A stretch of 64,000 nucleotides of DNA from Corynebacterium meridianum (GCF_016342265.1 NZ_JAEIOS010000012.1:186001-250000); one strand, 5' to 3'. Counted from the stretch's first letter, positions 21,416 to 29,954 are shown. Numbers and translations are program-made. Notes: generated from the sequence alone by a model not told the origin.

Positions 21416-22002
21416 ATGACGTCGACCGCAGCCGGAACCGCACGCATCCTGGAGGAGCTCGGCCCGCGGTTGCGGAGCGTCCGTGAACAGCGCGGCCTGA
21501 CGCTGGACGCTGTCGTCCGGAAGACGGGAGTATCGACGAGCACCCTCTCCCGGCTGGAGAACGGGCGGCGCCGCCCGAGCCTCGACCTGCTCCTGCCGCT
21601 GGCCCTCGTCCACCGGGTCGACCCGGACACCCTCGTCGGTGGGCAGGGAACCGGGGAGCACCGTATCCGGATGCGACCCAGAGTGATCCGGAGCCGGGTT
21701 GTCGTCCCGCTGACCGGACGGACGGCGGGTGCCCACATCCGGAAGATCACCGTCCGCCCCGACGGATCCGTGTCTGAGCTACGCACCATCCGGGCCGTGC
21801 GTGGATGTACGTGTTCTCCGGGCGGCTGCGCCTGATCGTCGGCGAGGATGACGTCGTTCCCGAACGACGCGGGTGCGCCGAGTTCGACACGACGACCCGG
21901 CACCGGTTCGGCGGCGACGGGGCCTCGGGTGCGGAGATCATCACCGTCTTCGGTCCCCTCGGATTCGCTCCGCACCTCCGGTACGGCGGAGAACCGGACT
22001 GA
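21416..22002 (+). pseudogene. XRE-family cupin transcriptional regulator with one frameshift
   Basis: The first part (from ATG 21416) has a clear helix-turn-helix: LRSVREQRGLTLDAVVRKTG then STLSRLENGRRRPSL. The cupin sensor domain begins (IRKITVRPDG) and breaks at about 21,788: one missing base turns the expected RTHPGR-WMYVFSG into a frame that ends at 21835. The remaining cupin (WMYVFSGRLRLIVGED to the stop at 22002) is intact in the next frame. Restoring one base gives about 195 residues, the usual length. It stands divergent from the decayed MFS gene, its probable target. A sequencing error cannot be excluded for this single shift. Confidence 0.75.
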
Positions 22003-22010
22003 GGGCGGTC

Positions 22011-23099
22011 TCAGTCCCGGGCCCAGATCCTCCCGTCCTCGTCCCACGACCAGCGCACCGGGTCACCGACCTCCACATCGGTCAGCCAGTAGGTCTCGCC
22101 GGGGTTCCAGCCGGCGATCACGGACGCTGTCCCGGCGTCCACGTCGATGGCTCTACCGGCGGCCGCCAGATATCCGAGATGGGTCAGGTGCACGGCGTCG
22201 TGGTGCTCCGCGACGGCGGCCCAGTCCGGGATCACCCACCGTCCCCGACGCCCCGTGGTGCGGTGCCAGTCGTGGTAGCGCTGCCGGGTGACCTCGACAG
22301 GGAACCGCCGGCAGAGATCCGCCCACGAGTCGGCACCGGTGATCTCGAGGATCCTGGCATCTCCCGGGACGTCGATCCGGCGCGTCTCCCGGGGCCCGAG
22401 GTCGAAGGAGTCCTCCTCGAACCAGAGAGCGGAGGGAGCACCGTCCGGGAGCGGGGCCGTGGTGGCCGGTGCCCCCATCGGAGAAGACCACCAGATCCCC
22501 GACACCTCTTTCTCCGGATCGAATGTCGCCGCCGCAGCGGCCTCCCGGGCGATCAGTCCGTCACGTTCCGCGGTGAGTCGTTTCCCGACCCCCGATGTCA
22601 GAGCTGTGTAGCCCCGCACCGACAGCGTCCACTGCCGCTCCGGATCGAACGGGGCCGTGAGGACGTCCATCAGTGGGGAGTCGGTGAGTTCCCCGGCGAT
22701 CCGGAGCAGTGGTCCGCGCATCTCCGGGGCTGCCGCGAGGATCTGGGCACCGTACGGTTCCTGCCAGTAGGCGGCGTTGTCGACGGAGCAGGCCAGTGCG
22801 TCGCGCAGCACGGGCCACGTGATCTCCGCGAGTTCCACATCCCGGAATGCGGCGGCGATGTCCCCGACATCAACGACGTCAGGGAGGCGGCCACCGGCAC
22901 TGCAGTCGTGGGAAACCGGTTTTCCCGGCGACGGGGAGGAAGATGGGAAGTAGATGGTCCCCACCCCGGATTCGACGTCGAGAGTCGTCGCCGCCCTGTG
23001 AAACAGGTTCAAAGGACCTGACGGGCCCGTGTCGTCCTCCAGATTCAGCAGGAGGTCCCGGCCCCGAGGGCCGGAGACGAGCTGTTCAGCGGGATTCAT
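22011..23099 (-). CDS. Hypothetical protein, unrecognised family
   Basis: A 362-residue soluble acidic protein, intact. I do not recognise the family with certainty. The C-terminal half has a conserved-looking stretch (ITGADSWADLCRRFPVEV, HDWHRTTGRRGRWVIPDWA, HDAVHLTHLGYLAAAG) ending GWNPGETYWLTD, which reads like a compact globular domain rich in Trp. Codon use resembles the neighbours. No signal peptide or membrane helix is seen. It is convergent with the regulator pseudogene (8 bp gap) and 66 bp downstream of ybaK on the same strand. Confidence 0.7.
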   Translation of the reverse strand: MNPAEQLVSGPRGRDLLLNLEDDTGPSGPLNLFHRAATTLDVESGVGTIYFPSSSPSPGKPVSHDCSAGGRLPDVVDVGDIAAAFRDVELAEITWPVLRDALACSVDNAAYWQEPYGAQILAAAPEMRGPLLRIAGELTDSPLMDVLTAPFDPERQWTLSVRGYTALTSGVGKRLTAERDGLIAREAAAAATFDPEKEVSGIWWSSPMGAPATTAPLPDGAPSALWFEEDSFDLGPRETRRIDVPGDARILEITGADSWADLCRRFPVEVTRQRYHDWHRTTGRRGRWVIPDWAAVAEHHDAVHLTHLGYLAAAGRAIDVDAGTASVIAGWNPGETYWLTDVEVGDPVRWSWDEDGRIWARD

Positions 23100-23165
23100 G
23101 GTGGTTCCTTATCGGTCCTCTCCGACCGGGGTTCCCGGGTCCCGGACCCGGTGGAGTCGGGATGG

Positions 23166-23699
23166 TCAGTGTGCTCCCGGTGCCGCGACCGCGGCGAACC
23201 GTGCGCCGGTCACCGCCGCGAGATCATCGGGGGTGAGCTGGACGTCCAGGCCCCGGCGCCCACCGGAGACCAGGATCTCGCCGAACTCCAGCGCGGAGGA
23301 ATCGATGACGGTGGGCAGGGCATTCTTCTGGCCGACGGGAGAGATCCCGCCGGTGACGTAGCCGGAGGATCGCTCGGCGTCGCGCGGCTCGGCCATGCAG
23401 ACCTTCGGCACATCGAACGCGCGCGCGGCGGCCTTGAGATTGACGTGGCCGGTCACCGGGACACACACCACCCCGAGCCTTCGTTTCGGCCCCGATCCGG
23501 CGGTCAGGTCCACCACCAGGGTCTTGAACAGCTGCCTCTCGTCGATCCCGAGGGGACCGCACAGCTCGGCCGCGGCCTGCGCCCCGAAATGGTCGTGACC
23601 GGACTCGAAGGTGTGCACCGTGTGGTTCACCCCCGCCTCGTTCAGCACCACGAGGGCGGCCGTTCCTGCGCCGGATGATTTCGACCTACGCTTCGACAT
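23166..23699 (-). CDS. ybaK: Cys-tRNA(Pro) deacylase, YbaK/EbsC family
   Basis: A 177-residue trans-editing protein that hydrolyses Cys-tRNA(Pro) made by misacylation. The YbaK fold is marked by [19 protein letters not shown] (with the catalytic Lys), [17 protein letters not shown] and the loop [17 protein letters not shown]. The N-terminus [10 protein letters not shown] is basic. It is divergent from sigH, separated by 148 bp from the sigma factor start. Length is normal. Confidence 0.9.
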   Translation of the reverse strand: MSKRRSKSSGAGTAALVVLNEAGVNHTVHTFESGHDHFGAQAAAELCGPLGIDERQLFKTLVVDLTAGSGPKRRLGVVCVPVTGHVNLKAAARAFDVPKVCMAEPRDAERSSGYVTGGISPVGQKNALPTVIDSSALEFGEILVSGGRRGLDVQLTPDDLAAVTGARFAAVAAPGAH

Positions 23700-23733
23700 A
23701 CAGCCAGTATTACGCGCGGGAGCAGTGTTTTTC

Positions 23734-23739
23734 TACAAT
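23734..23739 (+). promoter_or_regulatory. Candidate -10 element upstream of sigH
   Basis: TACAAT, a good TANNNT match, stands about 110 bp before the sigH start in the ybaK-sigH divergent region. No strong -35 hexamer is visible and I found no clear SigH-type GGAAT/GTT pair. Confidence 0.4.
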
Positions 23740-23847
23740 GGGGGAGATGTGCGCGTCGCTGTGCGGCGCGCTTGCCGGACGCCGAGCCCCGCCCCACACC
23801 CGCGGGTGGGAGGGCGTCGACAAGCAGAGGGAAGGGACGCGACGCCA

Positions 23848-24495
23848 ATGCCGGACACGAAGACCGGTGCCGCCGAGCAGGCGGCCAGATTCGAGAAGGA
23901 GGCACTGCCCCTGCTCGATCAGCTCTACGGCGGTGCCCTGCGGATGACCCGCAACCCCGCCGACGCGGAGGACCTGGTCCAGGAGACCTACATGAAGGCC
24001 TTCCAGAAGTTCGGTTCCTTCACCCCGGGAACGAACCTCAAGGCCTGGTTGTACCGCATCATGACCAACACCTACATCAACTCCTACCGGAAGGCACAGC
24101 GTCAGCCCTCGCAGCTGCCCACCGAGGAGATCACCGATCACCAGCTGGTCGAGACGTCCTCGCACACCTCGGCGGGCCTGGCGTCGGCGGAGGTCGAGGC
24201 GTTGAAGAAGCTGCCGGACGTGCAGATCACCGACGCGTTGAACCAGCTTCCCGAGGACTACCGCATGGTCGTGTTCTACGCCGATGTGGAGGGGCTCGCC
24301 TACAAGGAGATCGCCGAGATCATGGACACCCCGATCGGTACCGTGATGAGCCGCCTGCACCGTGGAAGAAAACAGCTCCGCGGATTGTTGAAGGATGTGG
24401 CGCGCGAACAGGGCATCGGCCTGAACCACCCGGATCTCGCGGGTGATCGGGGAGATGCGGCAGCGAAGAAGGCACGGAAGGGAGCGGGCGAATGA
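23848..24495 (+). CDS. sigH: ECF RNA polymerase sigma factor SigH (thiol/heat stress)
   Basis: A 215-residue group 4 sigma factor. Region 2 (about 20-90) has [20 protein letters not shown] and [22 protein letters not shown]; region 4 (about 135-190) has [22 protein letters not shown] and [15 protein letters not shown]. This is the SigH/SigR subgroup that directs the disulphide and heat stress regulon (thioredoxin, mycothiol functions, clp). AGGGA precedes ATG 23848. The stop overlaps the rshA start by ATGA, giving sigma and anti-sigma in fixed proportion. Confidence 0.94.
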   Translation: MPDTKTGAAEQAARFEKEALPLLDQLYGGALRMTRNPADAEDLVQETYMKAFQKFGSFTPGTNLKAWLYRIMTNTYINSYRKAQRQPSQLPTEEITDHQLVETSSHTSAGLASAEVEALKKLPDVQITDALNQLPEDYRMVVFYADVEGLAYKEIAEIMDTPIGTVMSRLHRGRKQLRGLLKDVAREQGIGLNHPDLAGDRGDAAAKKARKGAGE

Positions 24496-24767
24496 CGCAG
24501 CGGGAGGAGAACGGCGGCCACATGCCGGACATGGCTGACTGCGGAGAGGTCTACGACTCGCTTTTCGAGTTTCTCGACGGTGAGGCCACGCCCGAGCGGC
24601 GTGCGGTCCTGCGCGCCCACATCGAGGCCTGCCCCGGCTGCTTCGCACAGCTCGGTATAGAGGAGGAGATCCGGGAGCTCATGCGTCGCTGCTGCTGCGC
24701 GCACGCGCCGGTGACGTTGCGGGAGAAGATCATTCTCCGGCTCCGTGTCGAGCGTTACCGGGGATGA
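24492..24767 (+). CDS. rshA: Zinc-binding redox-sensitive anti-sigma factor RshA
   Basis: A 91-residue ZAS-domain protein that holds SigH inactive and releases it upon disulphide stress. The zinc/redox motif HIEACPGC (HxxxCxxC) is at residues 43-50, and further Cys residues occur in RRCCCAH. The fold also shows the [20 protein letters not shown] helix typical of mycothiol-system anti-sigma-R factors. Translational overlap with sigH supports the pairing. The first residues ([14 protein letters not shown]) include a second Met that could be an alternative start. Confidence 0.92.
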   Translation: MTQREENGGHMPDMADCGEVYDSLFEFLDGEATPERRAVLRAHIEACPGCFAQLGIEEEIRELMRRCCCAHAPVTLREKIILRLRVERYRG

Positions 24768-24832
24768 CGGATCCGGAGGTTCGCCGTCCCGTGTCCCGGG
24801 GTGAGAGGGTCAACGGATGAGAGGATCAAAGA

Positions 24833-24865
24833 GAAAGCCCCCCGCACGACGTGCGGGGGGCTTTC
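24833..24865. terminator. Bidirectional hairpin terminator between rshA and bL37
   Basis: A perfect 15-bp stem: GAAAGCCCCCCGCAC (24833-24847), a 3-nt loop, and GTGCGGGGGGCTTTC (24851-24865), followed by TTC-rich sequence. It lies between convergent genes and can serve both. Confidence 0.85.
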
Positions 24866-24882
24866 TTCGGGCCTTTTCCGGA

Positions 24883-24957
24883 TCAGGAGTTGGGCCGCTT
24901 ACCGTGGTTGGCCTTGTTCTTGCGACGGTCCTTACGCTTGCGTCCACGCTTGCTCAT
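24883..24957 (-). CDS. 50S ribosomal protein bL37 (24 residues)
   Basis: A tiny gene coding for MSKRGRKRKDRRKNKANHGK-RPNS, a very basic peptide of the actinobacterial bL37/AURKAIP1-COX24-like family, which binds 23S rRNA in mycobacterial ribosomes. GGAGGAAACC immediately precedes the ATG at 24957, an excellent ribosome site. An ATG 16 codons upstream is in frame (MLRPRRGIPRYLLEETM), but the ribosome site supports the short form. The gene is easily missed by automatic annotation because of its size. Confidence 0.88.
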   Translation of the reverse strand: MSKRGRKRKDRRKNKANHGKRPNS

Positions 24958-25097
24958 GGTTTCCTCCAGAAGGTATCGGGGTATGCCACGGCGGGGCCGC
25001 AGCATGACGGTCAGGGGTTTCCTGCCGGGAACTTACTGTGATCGTCACCGGGTGGTTCCGACGGATCGGTTCCTGTCCTGAGTGACAAATGTCGTTG

Positions 25098-25103
25098 ATT
25101 ATA
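25098..25103 (-). promoter_or_regulatory. -10 element for bL37
   Basis: On the minus strand this is a perfect TATAAT, about 140 bp before the bL37 start. It implies a 5' leader of roughly 130 nt. The opposite -35 position reads TTCGTG, weak. Confidence 0.45.
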
Positions 25104-25128
25104 CGCAGTGGGGTGTGTGGCACGAAAT

Positions 25129-25171
25129 ATCCGGTACCCGCGGCCCTTCGATGAGGGACCGGGTACCGGAT
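25129..25171 (-). terminator. Hairpin terminator after whiB1
   Basis: ATCCGGTACCC (25129-25139) pairs with GGGTACCGGAT (25161-25171), an 11-bp perfect stem. On the minus strand it is followed by ATTTC, and it stands 20 bp after the whiB1 stop. Confidence 0.75.
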
Positions 25172-25190
25172 GCTTCGGTACTTCGGTGGG

Positions 25191-25454
25191 TTACCGGGCG
25201 GTGGCGCGGGTGCGGCTGCGGCCGCGGTTGCGGCGGCGCTTGAGGGCGCGGCGTTCGTCCTCGCTCATGCCGCCCCAGACCCCGGCGTCCTGGCCGGATT
25301 CGAGAGCCCAGGTGAGGCACTCGGAGGTGACGGGGCACCGGTTGCAGACGACCTTGGCGGTCGCGATCTGGGCCAGTGCGGGGCCGGAGTTTCCGACGGG
25401 GAAGAAAAGCTCGGGGTCCTCGTCGCGGCAGACTGCCTTGTGACGCCAATCCAT
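25191..25454 (-). CDS. whiB1: WhiB1-type iron-sulfur transcription regulator (WhcE)
   Basis: An 87-residue Wbl protein. Four cysteines (one in KAVCRDEDPELFFPVG, then CNRCPVTSEC) bind a 4Fe-4S cluster; the GVWGGMSEDERRAL turn and a basic RRRNRGRSRTRA tail bind sigma factor and DNA. It is nearly identical to mycobacterial WhiB1, an essential nitric-oxide-responsive regulator; the corynebacterial counterpart next to sigH is called WhcE. Start ATG 25454 (MDWRHKAVC) has GAAGGAG at proper distance; the longer frame upstream is rejected. A CRP/GlxR-like site lies upstream. Confidence 0.93.
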   Translation of the reverse strand: MDWRHKAVCRDEDPELFFPVGNSGPALAQIATAKVVCNRCPVTSECLTWALESGQDAGVWGGMSEDERRALKRRRNRGRSRTRATAR

Positions 25455-25726
25455 GGGTGAATCTCCTTCAGAAGAATAAGTGATCTGTGTCAGACATTCG
25501 GCATGGCTGAACACCGTCCGGCAGCTGGTGTGCCGTGGTGTCGGGACGCTGGGCGGCGATCCGTCCGGGGTTCCGGTTCGCCGGTCGGGTCGGGTGCGGT
25601 CGTCCGCTCCCGGGGTATGCCCCGGCATCATGCCAGAAAATGAACCCGGGTTTAACGCCGGGTGTCTGTGCTACTGCAAGATAATGACACGTACACATAG
25701 ATGTCCGCTAGGGTTCTACCCATAAA

Positions 25727-25742
25727 AGTGACTAATATCACT
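25727..25742. promoter_or_regulatory. GlxR/CRP-type binding site upstream of whiB1
   Basis: AGTGACTAATATCACT keeps both GTGA/TCAC half-sites of the consensus TGTGA-N6-TCACA. A possible whiB1 -10 (minus strand CATTAT, 25686-25681) places the site centre near -60, typical of class I activation. M. tuberculosis whiB1 is a known CRP target. The site overlaps the stop of the upstream kinase gene. Confidence 0.5.
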
Positions 25743-26718
25743 CACTCTCATTGTCTGCAGGCGACACAACATCGATCACATCGGCGTAGGAACTGAGTTG
25801 CAGCCGCTTTGTTTTGCCCGCCGATTCACCGTCTACCTGCCATTTCAGTGGTCTTGGGGAAGTGAGTGTGAGCTTACTGATGTCGTCAACCCGGATCTCC
25901 CGCAGGTCCACCCGCAGTGGCCGCCAGATCCTGTTCCCTATTCCCGTGGCGTGCAGCAGGGCGACCAGGCCTCCGGGACCCTCTATGTCCCGGAGGGCAT
26001 AGAGCGAGAGTCCCGCGTCTAGCTTCTGTTCCGGATTCGTCACCACGGGCACCGGACCCGCATAGATCCACGGGTTCGTGTTGGACACGACGAGGAAGGG
26101 GACCTCGCTGCCGGTCCGGAGTCCGCGGGACGAATGGGCCTCGTACGTGATGGCGGGGGGTCGTCGTCGGAGTCGTTGCCATGCGGTCGCGGTCACCGCA
26201 GCATAGCGCCACGGGGTCGCCGACTTGCCTGCGTCCCGGAGATCCTCCATGAGCGAAATGACGTTCGCGTCCAGTCCGAAGCCGGCGTTCACGCAGAACC
26301 AGCGGTCCTCGACGCGCCCGAGCGGTAGCCGCCGCCAGGTGTCGGAGGCAATGAGATCACGCACCCGCGCGGCGGCCTCGGCGGGTTCGTTGGGTAGCCC
26401 CAGCGCACGGGCGAAGACGTTCGCGGATCCCGTCGGGATGACCGCGACCCTCGGCAACTCGCCGGGGCTGAGACGGTTCTCCGGATCGGGACCGACCAGT
26501 CCGTTGATGACCTCGTTGACCGTCCCGTCGCCACCGACCACGATGACGAGATCGACGTCCCGGCGTGTAAGACCCGTGCAGATGTCCTCCGCGTGCCCCG
26601 GATACTGTGTGAACTCCGAGGTCAGGTCAGCCGCCGCCATCAGCGGTGCGACGATCTGCCGGGTGACCTGTGAGGTCAGGGCCGTCGAGTTGGGGTTGGA
26701 GAGCATCAAGGCACGCAT
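25738..26718 (-). CDS. Diacylglycerol/lipid kinase family protein
   Basis: A 326-residue DagK-domain protein. The catalytic loop VIVVGGDGTVNEVINGL (GGDGT) and the glycine-rich PTGSANVFARALGLP define the family, which phosphorylates diacylglycerol or related lipids. The C-terminal domain ends LKWQVDGESAGKT, also conserved. The start is ATG 26718 (MRALMLSNPNST), which places the nucleotide-binding domain at the N-terminus. TACACT 7 nt upstream and the lack of a ribosome site point to a leaderless transcript. It is divergent from the membrane protein at 26778. Confidence 0.88.
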   Translation of the reverse strand: MRALMLSNPNSTALTSQVTRQIVAPLMAAADLTSEFTQYPGHAEDICTGLTRRDVDLVIVVGGDGTVNEVINGLVGPDPENRLSPGELPRVAVIPTGSANVFARALGLPNEPAEAAARVRDLIASDTWRRLPLGRVEDRWFCVNAGFGLDANVISLMEDLRDAGKSATPWRYAAVTATAWQRLRRRPPAITYEAHSSRGLRTGSEVPFLVVSNTNPWIYAGPVPVVTNPEQKLDAGLSLYALRDIEGPGGLVALLHATGIGNRIWRPLRVDLREIRVDDISKLTLTSPRPLKWQVDGESAGKTKRLQLSSYADVIDVVSPADNESE

Positions 26719-26725
26719 GGCGTCG

Positions 26726-26731
26726 AGTGTA
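26726..26731 (-). promoter_or_regulatory. -10 element for the leaderless lipid kinase gene
   Basis: Minus-strand TACACT ends 7 nt before ATG 26718. No Shine-Dalgarno sequence lies between. Confidence 0.5.
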
Positions 26732-26764
26732 ACCCGCGCACACGGAAGTCGGGCACCAACGCGG

Positions 26765-26770
26765 TAGGCT
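26765..26770 (+). promoter_or_regulatory. -10 element for the leaderless membrane protein gene
   Basis: TAGGCT ends 7 nt before GTG 26778. The two divergent -10 elements (26731 and 26765) are only 33 bp apart, so the promoters overlap. Confidence 0.5.
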
Positions 26771-26777
26771 GGGAATT

Positions 26778-27260
26778 GTGACTGATTCATACCGCGACGT
26801 GCCCAGTTCCCGCACAGCGTCCCCGGAGACCACCGACCGGGCAGAAACCCAGACACCGCCGGCGGACATCCGTCGGGCGGGGGTACTCGGAATCTGCGAG
26901 TCACTCGTCGGGTTGGCGTACGCGGTGTTCCTCATCTTCCGGGAAATCACCGGACAACACGACTACGGCACCGTCTCCGCGGACGGAAGCGAGAACACCT
27001 TCGTCGGCTACGGAACAGCCGCCTTCTTCATCGCTGTGTTCGGGACCGTGGCCGCCGCGGGTTTCGCACTCCGCCGGGGGCGGCGCTGGGGCAGGGGGCC
27101 GGTCGTCATTCTCCAGATGCTCCTGCTGCCGGTCTCCTGGTACATCGCTTCCGCGGGGCTCATCATTCCCGCGGTCATCGTCGGGGCGTGTTCGCTGTTC
27201 GGTCTCTACCTCACGTTCAACAGCAGATCGCTCGGCTGGGCCGCCGGCGCATTCAGCTGA
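26778..27260 (+). CDS. Conserved four-helix membrane protein
   Basis: A 160-residue protein with a hydrophilic N-terminus (1-32) and four hydrophobic segments (about 35-55, 78-98, 108-125 and 130-150), ending SLGWAAGAF. This is a conserved mycobacterial/corynebacterial family between the lipid kinase and the Rv3212-like gene (position of Rv3217c); function unknown. The start is GTG 26778 with a -10 hexamer 7 nt upstream. Its end overlaps the convergent 27253 stop by 8 bp. Confidence 0.75.
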   Translation: MTDSYRDVPSSRTASPETTDRAETQTPPADIRRAGVLGICESLVGLAYAVFLIFREITGQHDYGTVSADGSENTFVGYGTAAFFIAVFGTVAAAGFALRRGRRWGRGPVVILQMLLLPVSWYIASAGLIIPAVIVGACSLFGLYLTFNSRSLGWAAGAFS

Positions 27261-28539
27261 CGAGCGCCACGACCTCCCCGCCGTCGCCCCGCTTCTCCAC
27301 GAGGACATCGCCGACCAGTGACAGCGTCACCTGTCCCGTGTAGCCACCACGGTCCACCGGGATGACCCGTTCAACCTCCTCAGTGTCCCAGTTGGTCACC
27401 GCTATCCCCTCGGCCGTGGGGTAGAGCAGCCGGTCGCCGACCGCCACACCCGTCCCCAGCGCATCCTGGAAATAGTGGTCGAGGGTCAGGGCCTCGGGTT
27501 TGAAGAGGTAGAGCCGCTCCCCGTCGAACCAGGTCAGATGATGCGGTAGATCCGCGACGACGGGGGAGAACAGCTCCCCGGCTGAATCGACCAGCGGTGA
27601 CGGAGGCACCACCGCGACCCCGGTCTCGTTGCCGTCGAGGTTGAAACCGGTCATCCGCGGTTGCTCCCCGTCCGCCGAATCGCGGTAGACAACGGCACCA
27701 CCCTCGCCGGCGGCGACGATCTCGGCCTTCGTGCCCCCCAGGAAAACCTGCGTCTTGATCTCCGGTTTCCGGGCGTCCTCCGGGACCCGTTCCTGCATCC
27801 GCAGCCAGTAACCCGCGCCCTGGCCCTCGGTCGGGGGACAGTACTCGACCACAGAGAGGAGGTCTTTACGGGTCAGCGCGGAACTGACGGTGCACTCCTC
27901 ATTCGGCTGCATCGTGGGCTCCTGCTTCGCCTCCACATCGCCGTACTCGACGGTGCGCACGAGATCGTTGCGCCAGAGTTCCACCCGGTCCCGGGAGACG
28001 ATGCCCACGGCGTCGTTCGAGCGGATCGGCACCGTCTCCTCCGAAGCGATGGCGGACCTGGCGGCACGGTACTCTCCGGTGGCGGCGTCCAGCCCGATCA
28101 CGTCCCCGCACCCGACACCGGTCCGGTACGCGACGTACACCCGGTCGAAGGCGGAACCCACTGAGCAGATCTCGTGGTTGTCGCGGTGGTAGGACCAGAT
28201 GGTCTCACCGTTCGCGGGGGCGGTGGCCGTCAGGGTGCCGCCCTCCGCGGTGAACACGAGTCCGGCCGCGGACTGGACCTGGGGTTGGCCGGGGACGGCG
28301 GAGTCGGCGGCCCGCCACGCCTCGTGCACCTGCGCGGGCGCGGTGGCGGGTGCCTCCGCCGCGACGTGCGGTCGGGTGGCGGTCTCCAGGTCCGCCGCGC
28401 GGTTCTCCGAGGTCAACCACACGGTACCGACGCCGAGGACGGCGGCCGCGGTGATCACGCCGGTGGCGATGAGATCCCTGCGGCTGCGGTGCAGCACGAC
28501 CGCGTGTTTCCCGGGTTCTTCGGTGGAGGTACCGTTCAT
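27253..28539 (-). CDS. Membrane-anchored PQQ-like beta-propeller protein (Rv3212-like)
   Basis: A 428-residue protein: an N-terminal cytoplasmic stretch, one transmembrane helix (about 24-42), then an extracytoplasmic domain with repeated strands such as AAGLVFTAEGGTLTATAP, DRVYVAYRTGVGCGDVIGLDAATGEY and VGDRLLYPTAEGIAVTNWDTE, typical of quinoprotein-like propellers. Two pairs of Cys (CSVGS...GVGC; EECTVS...EYCPP) may form disulphides outside the cell. The function is unknown. Its ATG overlaps the rhlE stop (ATGA), so it is coupled to rhlE as in mycobacteria (Rv3211-Rv3212). Confidence 0.78.
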   Translation of the reverse strand: MNGTSTEEPGKHAVVLHRSRRDLIATGVITAAAVLGVGTVWLTSENRAADLETATRPHVAAEAPATAPAQVHEAWRAADSAVPGQPQVQSAAGLVFTAEGGTLTATAPANGETIWSYHRDNHEICSVGSAFDRVYVAYRTGVGCGDVIGLDAATGEYRAARSAIASEETVPIRSNDAVGIVSRDRVELWRNDLVRTVEYGDVEAKQEPTMQPNEECTVSSALTRKDLLSVVEYCPPTEGQGAGYWLRMQERVPEDARKPEIKTQVFLGGTKAEIVAAGEGGAVVYRDSADGEQPRMTGFNLDGNETGVAVVPPSPLVDSAGELFSPVVADLPHHLTWFDGERLYLFKPEALTLDHYFQDALGTGVAVGDRLLYPTAEGIAVTNWDTEEVERVIPVDRGGYTGQVTLSLVGDVLVEKRGDGGEVVALVS

Positions 28540-29906
28540 CGATTCCCACCCCGCCCACCGCGGGAGGCGGCACCACGGTCACGGTGGTGGGAACCGCCAC
28601 CCGATGGGCGGTCACGGTGCGGTCTGCGGCTGCCCGCGCGGGCTCCGGCGGGACGGGTCACGGAGGGGCCACCGAAGACCTTGCGGGCCGGGCCGACACT
28701 CTCCCCGGCACCCTCCGGAATGTCGAGGGCCTCGTAGAGCTCCGGTGAGGTGGAGAACCATGCGGGAGGCTCGGGCTGACCGAGATCGAGTTCCTTGTTG
28801 ATCAGCTCCCACTTCACGAGTTCGTCGTAGCCGACCAGTGTGATCGCGATACCGGTGTGCCCCGCGCGGCCGGTCCGGCCGATGCGGTGGACGTAGGTCA
28901 TCTCGTCGTCCGGGGTCTGGTAGTTGATCACGTGGGTGACGTCGTCGATGTCGATACCGCGGGCCGCGACATCCGTGGCGACGAGGATCTCCACGGTTCC
29001 CTCACGGAACGCGTTGAGTGACTTCTCCCGGGCCGGCTGGCCCATGTCCCCGTGCACCGCACCGACGGCGAAACCCTTTGCGGCGAGATCCTCGGCGATC
29101 GTGGCGCAGCTGCGCTTCGTCCGGGCGAAGATGATCGTGCGCCCCCGGCCCCGGCTCTGGAGCACCCGGGACAGTACCGCCGTCTTGTCCATCCGGTGAG
29201 CCTGGAACACGACCTGGCGCGTGCTCGCGTGGGTCGCCGCTGCCCCGACCTCCTCCGCCCGGATGTGCACCGGGCGGTCCATGAAGGTGCGGGCCAGGGC
29301 GATGATCGGCCCCGGCATCGTCGCCGAGAACAACATCGTCTGGTGCTTGTGGGTCAGCGCCTTAAGCAGCTTCTCGATGTCCGGGAGGAAACCGAGGTCC
29401 AGCATCTCGTCGGCCTCGTCGAGCACGAGGACCGCGACGTGATCGAGCTTCAGGCAGCCACGGTTGTACAGGTCGATCAGGCGGCCGGGGGTGCCCACGA
29501 CCACGTCGATGCCGGCCTCGAGGGCCTCGATCTGCTCGTCGTAGGGCCGGCCACCGTAGATGGTCAGTATGCGTACGGGCAGATTCGTCGCGGCGCTCCG
29601 GAGGTCCTCACCCACCTGGACCGCCAGCTCCCTGGTGGGGGTGACCACGAGGGCCCGCGGGGTCCCGTCGAGTTCCTCGACATCGGCGTCATCGAAGACC
29701 CTGTCGAGGAGGGGGACGCCGAAACCCATCGTCTTGCCCATGCCGGTGCGCGCCTGCCCGATGAGGTCCTTTCCGGCGAGCGCGAGCGGTAGCGTCAGCT
29801 CCTGGATGGCGAAGGTCCGGACCATGCCGGCGTTCGCCAGAGCATCGGTGATCTCCTTGGCGACGCCGAGTTCGGCGAACGTTGGCTTCAGCTTCTGTTC
29901 AGACAC
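28536..29906 (-). CDS. rhlE: DEAD-box RNA helicase RhlE
   Basis: A 456-residue ATP-dependent RNA helicase. The Q motif is in FAIQELTLPLAL (here Q-E-L-T), motif I is ARTGMGKT, motif II is DEAD (LVLDEADEMLDLGF), motif III is SAT, and motif VI is HRIGRTGRAGHTG. A basic Gly/Arg-rich tail (RAGSRRPHRD and on) gives RNA binding. The start is GTG 29906 (VSEQKLKPTF): minus-strand TACTAT lies 6 nt upstream, so a leaderless transcript is likely; AAGGGG abuts the start and is too close to act. The stop overlaps the propeller gene start. Confidence 0.92.
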   Translation of the reverse strand: MSEQKLKPTFAELGVAKEITDALANAGMVRTFAIQELTLPLALAGKDLIGQARTGMGKTMGFGVPLLDRVFDDADVEELDGTPRALVVTPTRELAVQVGEDLRSAATNLPVRILTIYGGRPYDEQIEALEAGIDVVVGTPGRLIDLYNRGCLKLDHVAVLVLDEADEMLDLGFLPDIEKLLKALTHKHQTMLFSATMPGPIIALARTFMDRPVHIRAEEVGAAATHASTRQVVFQAHRMDKTAVLSRVLQSRGRGRTIIFARTKRSCATIAEDLAAKGFAVGAVHGDMGQPAREKSLNAFREGTVEILVATDVAARGIDIDDVTHVINYQTPDDEMTYVHRIGRTGRAGHTGIAITLVGYDELVKWELINKELDLGQPEPPAWFSTSPELYEALDIPEGAGESVGPARKVFGGPSVTRPAGARAGSRRPHRDRPSGGGSHHRDRGAASRGGRGGNR

Positions 29907-29912
29907 CCCTTC

Positions 29913-29918
29913 ATAGTA
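29913..29918 (-). promoter_or_regulatory. -10 element for leaderless rhlE
   Basis: Minus-strand TACTAT ends 6 nt before GTG 29906. GTCAAC further upstream is a possible weak -35. Confidence 0.5.
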
Positions 29919-29954
29919 TCCACGTTGACGCCCGCTAGACACCCCGGTGTCCGC

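Noticed and set aside
25479..25494. Second GlxR-like site AGTGATCTGTGTCAGA before whiB1
   Set aside because: It is only 25 bp before the start codon, beside the ribosome site, and one half-site is weaker; the site at 25727 fits better.
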